The notes beneath the pieces are model-generated. The model saw nothing but the letters and a program-made list of their open reading frames with translations, ran no database searches and had not been told where the DNA came from. 13,227 nt of DNA from Lobulomyces angularis (taxonomy: Eukaryota; Chytridiomycota; Chytridiomycetes; Lobulomycetales; Lobulomycetaceae): positions 11,247-24,473 of the forward strand of contig JADHYX010000193.1 in the NCBI GenBank assembly GCA_027604685.1, given 5' to 3'. Shown here piece after piece: positions 1-7,532 of the stretch; the first letter of the stretch is position 1, and every line of letters begins with the position of its first letter. The translations under genes were made by a program, and so were the position numbers.

Positions 1-17
1 TATATATATAAAATAAA

Positions 18-795
18 ATGACCACTAGAAATCACATCATTAATTATATAAAGAAACATTTTCATACAAGTATGTATAAAGTAAATTGTTAACATATTTA
101 TTTTTAATTGCGTAATCAGCTTCAAAAATTAATAGGGAGCAACCTTATAGTTGGAGCAATTTTAACCTAAATAATAATGAACAAATATTTAAAATTAAGA
201 AATTAGATCCGCTAAGTGTAAAGGAAGACAGCAAACTTTGTTTAAATTTAGAAATAAGGAGTTTTCTCCCTGACACTTTAGATTTTTTTACTTACTTTGC
301 TAGATATTCTGCTACAGCGATGAGTATACCAACGTTACCGGTTATTCATTTAGAAACTGGTAACGAAGAATTTATTTTTTCCTCCAACTAATTTTTTAAA
401 AAGAATTAAAAAAGTGGTGGGTGATAAAAGGACCTTTTGTTCATGCCAAATCCAAAGAAGTTTTTGAAAGGAAGGTTCACAGAAGACTAATTCAAGTATT
501 TGATACTGACCATGTTCTGATGAAGGAATATATCAATTATATCAATGAAAACCTACCTTCAGGAACTAATTTATTTGTGGAGAAATTCTTATATGAGGAC
601 TTGAATATTAGTCATCAGTTAAAGTCAAAGTTAAATTTAAAAGAGAAACAACAAGCTGAAGAGCTTGAGGGTTTGGATGCGAGTCTTGTTAAAGTTGCCG
701 AGAAGGAAAAACCTTTTGACATGTTGGTGAGAGAAAGAAGCCAATTTTTTTTAGATCATTTAATGAAGCAAGTTAATGCAGAGAAGAAATTATAG
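18..795 (+). CDS. RSM10: Mitochondrial small-subunit ribosomal protein uS10m (Rsm10/MRPS10 family)
   Basis: Component of the head of the mitochondrial ribosome small subunit. Three exons: 18-69, 120-359 and 404-795 (introns 50 and 44 nt), giving 227 residues. The core is uS10-like: LDFFTYFARY, then a short linker, WWVIKGPFVHAKSKEVFERK, and KVHRRLIQVFD, matching the family's RSPFVHKKS...ER.THKRLI pattern. The N-terminus (MTTRNHIINYIKKHF, then HTTSKINRE) is basic, hydroxylated and free of acids before residue 24, as expected of a mitochondrial presequence. The 3' splice site of intron 2 is AAG at 401-403; the nearer AG at 413-414 would break the frame, so AAG is forced. The C-terminal ~65 residues are charged and poorly conserved. 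The start is the first ATG, 17 nt from the window edge, so upstream exons cannot be excluded, but the presequence argues that this is the true start. Next gene downstream is hexokinase on the same strand. Confidence 0.9.
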
Positions 796-1082
796 ATTAT
801 TTAAAAAAATTTCATTATTTTTTTTTAATTTAATTTAATCATTATAATTTACATTTTCTTAATTTACACGTTGTTAAAATTGCAAACTGAATTAGATGAT
901 TTTAGCACAACTACTAAGTGCATTCTATTGTTATGTTGACACTTTAACTCTATTTTTTTTTACTTATTTTGTAAATAAAAATTGATGTCCCAAATTAAAT
1001 AGTGTGATCGAAAATTTTTTTTTTAATTAAAAGTGCATCAAAAATTTCAATTTTTTGATATAACTAAATTGAAATTATCTAA
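796..1082. other. Intergenic spacer, uS10m to hexokinase
   Basis: 287 nt between two same-strand genes. It holds T-runs (for example 820-827 and 1014-1024) and A/T-rich sequence, presumably the 3' UTR of uS10m and the promoter of hexokinase. I see no conserved ORF, tRNA or clear TATA element; in such AT-rich sequence a TATA or AATAAA match carries little weight. Confidence 0.5.
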
Positions 1083-3029
1083 ATGTCATCTGATTTGATC
1101 TCTTCATCAAATTTATTTTTTTTTAATCATACGTTAACTTTCATATTCGGCATCACTACTGGAGTAACTATTTTTACTATATTGAGGACGCTGCAAGATT
1201 TTAAGGCAACTTCTCAACAATCAACGAATAATGCTGTGAAAACTGTCGCCGATCAAGATGCTGAGTACATAAAAAAAAGAATTGAAGCTGATTTTACGAT
1301 TTCCAGAGGTTTGTTTTTGAAATTGTTTTTAATTTTTTAATTTTTCTTTTTTAGAAACCTTATTAAGAGTCACAAAACATATCGTAATGGAAATGAAAAG
1401 AGGACTTCATAGCGATGGTAATTAAAAATTATTTAGTAACTTCTTTTTTCATACAAATTTCTTTTTCCAGTCAAAAAAATTACATTTTGGCAATTAAATT
1501 ACTAAAATTATTTATTTATTTTATTTTATAATCTACCCTGATAGGCCAGACTCTAAAAATGATTCCGTCCTTTGTTACGAACCTGCCGAAAGGAACTGAA
1601 ACTGGATCTTATTTAGCACTAGACTTAGGTGGTAGTAATTTTAGGGTTTGTGAAATTTTACTTTCTACCGATGGAACGAGGGTGCGATGTCGTCAAAAAA
1701 AATTTATAGTTTCAGAAGAACTGAAAAAAGGTACATCGGAAATGCTTTTTGACTTCTTTGCCGACGCAGTTGATATATTTATAAGAGAAGTTTTAGGTGA
1801 GTCAACTAGCGATTTTAATGCAGAATATAAGAAATTGGTAAATTTTGTTTCATATTATATAATATTTCTTATAATCCATATTCTTTAGGGATTTACATTT
1901 AGTTTTCCAATTAAGCAAACTGCGTTAAATCAGGGTACTTTGATGGTGTGGACAAAAGGGTTCACTACATCTGGAGTTGTTGGTAAAGATGTAGTCAATT
2001 TACTTCAAGAAGCTTTCCATAGAAAGGTAAAAGAAAAAAATGCAATATTCCCAAATTTTTTTTTCACAATTAGAATCTCAGAATTACAGCTGCAGCGTTA
2101 GTAAATGACACTGTAGGAACTTTGATTTCTCATGCTTACAGTGATCCACAAACTAACGCTGGTGTAATTTTAGGTACAGGTACAAATGCTGCATATGTAG
2201 AACGTATTGAAAACATTCCAAAATGGACCGGAGGTCCAGTAGCCAGTGGAAAAATGGTAATCAACACTGAATGGGGAGCTTTCGACGAAGATCATATAGT
2301 AATTCCACTTACGAAATTTGATAAAAAGTTAGATCGAGCTTCAAACAATCCAGGAAAGCAAACGGTAAAATTATTGTTGCTGTTCCCATTTCTTCTGTTA
2401 ATTTTTTTTTTTTTTCTTAGTTTGAAAAAATGATATCTGGTCTATACTTAGGAGAAATTTCTCGATATGCCTTAGTTGATTTGATGAAAACAGGGTTCAT
2501 TTTTAAAACCAAAAATCTCGAAGATTCATTACTGTCCAAACCTTACCATTTTGAGACAGCCTATATGAGTAGAATTGAAAGAGATCACTCTAAAGATTTG
2601 AGTGATATAAATGCACTTTTAGGTGACGTATTTAAAATATTTGATTCTACTTTAGAAGAACGAAGTGTGGTAAAACGAGTGTGTGAGTTAGTAGGATTAA
2701 GAGCAGCTCGATTAAGTGCAGCAGGCATTGCAGCTTTAGTAACAAAAATGAATAAATTAGATGGCTGCACCGTCGCTATAGATGGTAGTGTTTTTGAGGT
2801 ACTTTACCTAACTGTTTCTGATTAATTTAACGAAATGTAGCATTATCCTCATTTCGGAAATAGAATGAGGGACGCCTTATTTGAACTTTTGGGAATTAGT
2901 GCTGAAAATATTGATTTTGCGCAGGCTCGTGATGGATCAGGACAAGGTAAATAAAAAAATTGGAAAATTTCAAAAATATTTATTTTAAAAGGCGCTGCTC
3001 TAATTGCTGCTTTAGCTGATAATGTCTAG
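1083..3029 (+). CDS. Hexokinase with hydrophobic N-terminal segment
   Basis: Phosphorylates glucose and related hexoses with ATP, the entry step of glycolysis. Eight exons: 1083-1308, 1355-1417, 1545-1837, 1889-2026, 2074-2364, 2421-2798, 2841-2946, 2992-3029; 510 residues, a single-unit (about 50 kDa) type. All family motifs are present: phosphate-1 loop [12 protein letters not shown] (120-131), sugar-binding FTFSFP (196-201) with TKGF (216-219), catalytic Asp252 in VNDTVGT, phosphate-2 LGTGTNAAY (273-281), glucose-contact Glu306 in NTEWGAFD and Glu349 in LYLGE, and adenosine-site [12 protein letters not shown] (455-466). It should therefore be active. Odd: residues about 12-34 form an uncharged hydrophobic stretch ahead of the catalytic fold, resembling the membrane anchor of plant type-B hexokinases and unlike the short soluble N-terminus of yeast enzymes. 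It could target the outer mitochondrial or ER membrane (inference). Intron 7 ends in AAG. I cannot separate hexokinase from glucokinase by sequence alone. Confidence 0.94.
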
Positions 3030-3301
3030 TTTTTTTTAAGTTAGTTTTCTTTTCATAATGTAACTATAGCTGTAGTTAAAAATTATTTATGAATATTTGT
3101 TTATTTTTTTATAGGATAATTAAGTATTCGTTATGACGCAATAAGCTTAAGACATTATATTTCTTTTTCGTTTTTGAAATATCAAGGATTTATATTTATT
3201 ATTTATCAATCCTTAAAAATTAAAAAATGATAAGTTAAAAAATTTTTTTTTTTTTTTTTTTTTAATTAATATAAATAAACCGTAGAATAAATAACTCATA
3301 T
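3030..3301. other. Intergenic spacer with 21-nt T-run, hexokinase to phosphatase
   Basis: 272 nt of A/T-rich sequence between two same-strand genes. A T-run of about 21 nt (3243-3263) sits some 40 nt upstream of the phosphatase start and resembles the dA:dT tracts that keep yeast promoters nucleosome-poor (inference). No ORF or RNA gene recognised. Confidence 0.5.
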
Positions 3302-5252
3302 ATGCCATCAATCATGGTTGACCTTAATGATATAGATGATGGCGATAAACTTCCAACATCATTACCTATTCCTGAATCCTGCAACAGTGATGAAATGTTT
3401 CAAATAATTAAGAATGAGTACCTTAATACTCTTTTTCTTGATCTTACTTTTAATTTGGCGCATGGTCATCTTCCTGGATCCTATACCAATTCGTACTTAA
3501 ATAAAAAAATTATAAACTGGTCTTCTCTTTTATTAAAAAAAAACCAAATTTTTTTTTTTATAAAATAGCCTTTTTAATATAGCAAGGAGGAAGCTAAGTG
3601 AGGAAGGTAAAAAATTAAAAAAACATAGAAAAAAAATAATATATATAAATTACATGAAAGATGTTTTTTTTTTTTTTTTTTTAAAAAAATACATTAACAT
3701 AAGAATTTTATTTTTTAAAAAATTAAAAATAAAAAATAAAAAATAATAATAAATAAAAAATAAAAAAAATGAAAAATAGTGGACAGTTCTTTAATAAAAA
3801 TGTTTAGATTAATAGACTTAGACTGTGTTAGTCAGAACGACGTTTACTTAAAAAGAAGAATAGATAGAAAAGTTGTAGTTTTTGATGAGGAAGGTTCAGT
3901 TAATGGTTGGGCATATCAGTGTTGTCAAATTTTATTACTGGAAAATAAAGTTGAAAGTTGCTGTTATTTAAAGGGCGGTTTAAGAAACTTTAATTATAAA
4001 TATGGTTACTTGACTAAAACAAATTTAGAAGAAAAATGTTCAGCTCAACTTCAAAATAATCCCAACTTAGAATTTGAATGGGTGAATGTTAATGAAAAAA
4101 TATTAAAAGGTAGATTAAGAATAGAGATCTTCAGATTTAATTTTTGAAATGCTTTTTGCCAAATAGGTGAAAAAGATCAAGAATTTATTTCCAAGTTAGA
4201 TGATACTGATGAAAACAAGGAAAATAAATTAATGGATAAAGAGTATGCTGCGCTTAATAAAAAAGAAATTGAACTGATAAATTCAGACTACAACATTAAC
4301 TTTGAAAATGGCAGCGTTTCTCCTGTTTATCTTTTAAAATTGCAGCAAAAGCACTTGGTAAATTCTGTTTGGTATGGGAAAAGAGCACCGTATGGAGATT
4401 TGCCTATTATGATCTTACCGCATTTATTTTTAGGTCCGTTAAATACTTCATTTTTTACAGAATCAAATTATTTAATCAAATTTATAGGAAGCTCCCAAAC
4501 TGCTTCCAAAGAACTCGTAAAAAAGTATAACATTAAGCATATTTTACGCCTGGGCTGGGGTTTTATTGATGAATGTGATGTAGCTGATGGAATAATATAC
4601 CATGATTTTCCTATTGGTTATCTATAATATTTAGTCTTTTTTTTTTTTTTAACCGTAGTTTTTACTTTTTCTAGAGGATACCCCTTCTCAGAAAATTGAA
4701 CATTTGTTTGTTACCACATCAAAAATAATTGAAAATGCAAGGTTGAAGAATGAGAGAATTTTGGTATTAAAAGAAGTGCCATTTTTTAACTAGTTTCATT
4801 TGGTAGGTCCATTGTTATGCAGGAGTGTCAAGAAGCTCAACAATCGTTTTATCTTATCTTATAAATTACCACAACTTGACACTTTTTGAAAGCTTTAAAT
4901 TTGTGTATTTAAAAAGGTAATACTCAAAATGGATTTATACTAAAATTTTTTATTTAGGCCTATTATCAGACCTAATTTAGGATTTACCATTGCTCTACAA
5001 CGTTATGAATTAAAAAAGTTTAAAAATCTCGATGCACCTACGTTGGATAAATTTTGGATTTGTGAAAGTTTTATTCATTTCTTGAATTTTTTAGATATTG
5101 AATTTAGAATTAATCTTCACACTAATGAAAAAAATGAAAAAGATTCAAGTCTACTAACAGATGAAAATTTTGAAATAAAAAAAATAAGTGTTTCTTCAGT
5201 ATCCGACGAATTTAACAAAATTATTGAAAAAGTTAATGTGAATGAGGAATAA
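3302..5252 (+). CDS. MAP-kinase-phosphatase-like protein (rhodanese-like + dual-specificity phosphatase)
   Basis: Predicted to dephosphorylate Tyr and Ser/Thr residues, perhaps on a MAP kinase. Proposed exons: 3302-3492, 3587-3606, 3780-4109, 4167-4433, 4488-4616, 4675-4763, 4807-4916, 4958-5252; 476 residues. An N-terminal rhodanese/Cdc25-like module spans about 30-140 (LFLDLTFNLAHGHLPGSY; VVVFDEEGSVNG; CYLKGGLRNF). It has no Cys in the loop after VVVFD, as in MKP docking modules. After a charged linker comes the phosphatase domain: LPHLFLGSSQTAS, YNIKHIL, general acid Asp314 in FPIEDTPSQ, and the signature HCYAGVSRSST with Cys345 and Arg351. The C-terminal ~100 residues are Lys/Glu/Ser-rich and unassigned. 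The 3493-3606 joint is the weakest: a 20-nt exon with an AAG acceptor keeps the frame, but a donor at about 3520 (GTCTTC) also would. Intron 4434-4487 is inferred because its removal restores the family motif LFLG-SSQ. Confidence 0.85.
3587..3606 (+). other. Candidate 20-nt microexon of the phosphatase gene
   Basis: Phase-2 in, phase-1 out; codes for the remainder of a Ser codon, RKLSEE and the first base of a Val codon. It is flanked by a caag acceptor and a GTAAAA donor. Similar basic segments (RRKL or RRRL) follow GHIxGS in MAP-kinase phosphatases, which supports it. An acceptor four bases earlier (tag at 3580-3582) would need a phase-1 donor that I do not find. Confidence 0.55.
4434..4487 (+). 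other. Stop-free 54-nt intron inside the phosphatase domain
   Basis: Begins GTCCGT and ends ttatag. It is a multiple of three with no stop in frame, so an ORF reads straight through. Splicing joins LFLG to SSQTASKEL, the normal dual-specificity phosphatase sequence; reading through would insert 18 residues there. The GTCCGT donor is weak. Confidence 0.75.
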
Positions 5253-5529
5253 TTGAACGAAAATATATTACAATCCAATATCAATTTTTTTTTTAATTTT
5301 TTTTTTTTAATATTTTATTACAAATGTATTAATTACAATTAAAGAGGATAAAATAAAAAAAATTTTGCGATTTAAATATATTTTTTATATACCAAATTTT
5401 TACAATAAAAAAAAGAAAAAAGATCTTTTGTTTGGGATTAATTAAAAAAACTACAATTTATTAAGAAAAATTATTATTATTGTAAATAATTAATTTTTTT
5501 TTTAAAAAGTGAAACAGTTATAAATCCTC
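5253..5529. other. Convergent intergenic spacer
   Basis: 277 nt between the stops of the plus-strand phosphatase and the minus-strand Cys-rich gene. It must hold both 3' ends. A/T homopolymers dominate. AATAAA-like words occur on both strands, for example minus-strand 5457-5462, about 70 nt past the Cys-rich gene's stop, but these are expected by chance here. No gene seen. Confidence 0.5.
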
Positions 5530-6670
5530 TTAGTGAAAAAAGAAAAAGTAAAAAATCGTAGCAATCCAAAACAGAGACTTTACTTTACTACCTGCCGAAG
5601 TTGGGACAGGTTTTGGTTTGGCTATAACAATGCTTGCAGGTCCTATTATTTCAGGGTAAACTAAAGTTGCTTTTGTTGGTTGCTGTCCATAAAATATCTA
5701 TTATTTTATTCATTTTTGTAATTAAATTGTTACTAGATTTAATTTTTAATTTACTTACATTAAGTGGTTCTCCATTTGCAGTTCCATTTGATCTATAAAA
5801 AAATGGACCATCACTACTAAAGGGTAAAAATGCAGCAGTCCCTTGGTTTTTTTTTTTGTTTTTTTTGGAACTTAATGAAGAAAATCACTTTTAATCAAAT
5901 ATACCGTTACAAGTAACGTTGTCAGCAGTTCTTATTTCACAGTAAAGACCGCCGTAGATGGTGTGCGGTGGATTAAAATTGTAATTACAATTGGCATATA
6001 CATTATCATTTCCTGCACTCTTTTTATTAGATTGTCCTGAAATTATCCAGGAGGATGACTACATAAAATTATTAATATGACAAAAAAATTGCATTTTTAA
6101 AATCAAAAATCAAAAAAAATTTAGTAGACTTGCATTATTGGAAAGATCCTAAGGAAGGTGCATATAAAATATAATAAAAAATTTAAATTTTTTTTAAATT
6201 ATTTTTATTATTATTTGTTTTAGTACCCATGATGTTAATCCTGTAGTTTCCATGTCGCCATCACCATTTTTTAAACTGAATGAATTAGTACATTGGCATT
6301 CAACTCCTTTGTTTTTAAACCAGTATGGAAAGTTACCGAACTCTGCAGTATAGTAACCTGTCTATTCAAAAGAAAAGCAAAAATACAGATTAAAAAAATT
6401 CGCATATTTTTTTTTTTTCAGGTAACCAACATTATTTGCATCAGGCTGCTTTACTGTAAGAGTAAAGTTTTTTAAACAACCATATCCACAAGCTTCTGCC
6501 TTAGTTCCTGTACAAGTATATTCATTCTACCAGAAATTTACGGAAAATTATTAGATTTATCTTACTGGAATGGTTAGCGAAATTCTTCCTGAAACTTCTG
6601 TTAAAAAATGTTGGTTTGCATTTTGCGTTGGATAAATACTTCCTTTTTCAAAATCAGTAGTATTTAACAT
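5530..6670 (-). CDS. Cys-rich protein with GPI-signal-like C-terminus; family not recognised
   Basis: I do not recognise this family. Six exons on the minus strand (5' to 3'): 6670-6566, 6526-6427, 6357-6227, 6058-5905, 5841-5759, 5682-5530; 241 residues. Every junction keeps the frame. Visible: eight Cys (40, 48, 52, 89, 91, 136, 152, 162), an even number suited to disulfides; N-glycosylation sequons at NTT (3), NFT (55), NVT (159) and NGT (182); a Pro/Ser/Thr-rich stretch near 201-223; and a C-terminus of basic residues then a hydrophobic tail of about 15 residues (SLFWIATIFYFFFFH) after small residues TSAGS, a classic GPI-attachment layout. This suggests a secreted, surface-anchored protein. 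No signal peptide is visible at the proposed Met, so a 5' exon may be missing. The 168-nt intron 6059-6226 is long for this gene. The intron at 6358-6426 has a weak GTTACC donor; an alternative joint (GTTGGT donor, tag acceptor) changes one residue. Confidence 0.62.
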
Positions 6671-7023
6671 ATTACTTTTTAGGGAAAAATTTTTTTAAGG
6701 ATTGGTTAAGGATTTGCAATAGTTAAAAAAAAATTAATTTTTTTAAAACTTTTAGCAACATATTAAATTATAGTAAAAGTTCTTTGAATGAAGTATAGTT
6801 AAATGAAAGTCAGTTTTTTTTTTTATCTTTATTTTTTCTTTTATTTATTATACTATATAAAAATACATATATATTTTTTTTAAACTATCACTTATACTAT
6901 ACAAAGATCTAATGTATACTGTTTTGAAACTCATCACAACATCTCAGATCACCAAAAACCTATCTTAACCTAAATCTGCCCGGTACGTGTTTTCCTATTT
7001 TTATTGTGTAAAAAAAAAAAAAA
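6671..7023. other. Spacer between Cys-rich gene and TFB5, with a GC-richer patch
   Basis: 353 nt lying upstream of the Cys-rich gene and downstream of TFB5, both minus strand. Most is A/T runs. A patch at about 6905-6990 is clearly less AT-biased yet has only short ORFs on either strand (longest plus-strand Met ORF 18 codons). It contains a perfect box-C-like GTGATGA on the minus strand (6931-6937), but no CTGA at a fitting distance. The region may also hide a missing first exon of the Cys-rich gene. Confidence 0.45.
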
Positions 7024-7303
7024 TTAATTATTGATGTTGAATAAATTTTTCACCTCCAGCACTTCTTCAACTCTCTGCTTAACAAAATAAGAAAAGGCAG
7101 GGTCTATAAAAAAGGCATTTTCAAATTCTGCAATTATAAAATTTTTAGTCTCGTTGAAAGCCAAAATTATCTGTTTCACTGCAGCATCACTTCATTTTAA
7201 TAACAAATTAAAAAAAAAATAAGAAAAAAAATATAACTGAAAATACACTCATTTTCCAAAAAAAAAATTACCATTCTATGTATTCTCCTTGAATAATCTT
7301 CAT
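7024..7303 (-). CDS. TFB5: TFIIH subunit TFB5 (GTF2H5/TTDA family)
   Basis: Smallest subunit of transcription/repair factor TFIIH; in the family it binds p52/Tfb2 and stimulates the XPB ATPase, in the nucleus. Two exons on the minus strand: 7303-7272 and 7189-7024, intron 82 nt with GTAATT donor and AAG acceptor; 65 residues, typical for the family (about 65-72). The pattern fits along the whole protein: MKIIQGEYIECDAAVKQIIL corresponds to family MVxxxKGVLVxCDPAxKQxxL, then FIIAEFENAFFIDP and a basic helix VKQRVEEVLE. It was found only by joining exons, since each is short. It starts 229 nt from the divergent PEX3 start, suggesting a shared promoter. The normally acidic D-D/E-T-H region is replaced by EFENAF, a modest divergence. 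Confidence 0.88.
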
Positions 7304-7532
7304 TTCTTTTTTTTCTTTTTTTCTTTTTTAGTAGCTACTTAAACCAATTTTTTTTTTTTTTTTTTTTTTATTACTTTGATATTATTCAAAAATAAAAAAT
7401 GGAATAGATTTAAAAAAAAAAATTTTTTTGAGACTTTGTAATTAAAATTTTAACCCTGAAATGCGGATTAAATATAAAACCATTTTTTTTTTTTAATTTT
7501 TTTTGAAACTAAAAATTTATTAATTTTGTAAA
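7304..7532. promoter_or_regulatory. Divergent upstream region, TFB5 and PEX3
   Basis: 229 nt between two start codons pointing apart. A T-run of 22 nt (7348-7369) lies near the middle, with further T and A tracts at 7411-7427 and 7483-7504. A bidirectional promoter with a nucleosome-excluding dA:dT tract is the natural reading; this is inference from position and composition. Confidence 0.5.

Noticed and set aside
413..414. AG at 413-414 as the uS10m exon 3 acceptor
   Set aside because: It would give a phase mismatch with the donor at 360; the AG at 402-403 restores frame and adds ELKK before WWVIKGP.
2585..2770. Minus-strand ORF of 61 codons
   Set aside because: Lies wholly antisense to hexokinase exon 6, whose product matches the family; no homology pattern of its own.
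6130..6148. Possible 19-nt extra exon on the minus strand inside intron 6059-6226 (after ccttag, before GTCTAC)
   Set aside because: Nineteen nucleotides would shift the frame into the next exon and give a stop, so a single 168-nt intron is preferred.
6293..6475. Plus-strand 60-codon ORF with a T-run and tcag at 6409-6422 that looks like an intron end
   Set aside because: The minus strand here carries a coherent multi-exon Cys-rich protein; the plus-strand product is low in order and extends in neither direction. The T-run lies in the minus-strand intron 6358-6426.
6723..6761. Signal-peptide-like minus-strand start (MLLKVLKKLIFF)
   Set aside because: Stops after 12 codons, and no donor gives a phase that joins the next exon; even one extra T in the run would meet another stop soon after.
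6931..6937. Box C/D snoRNA suggested by GTGATGA
   Set aside because: No CTGA box D at a normal distance and no terminal stem that I could see; kept only as a low-ranking observation.
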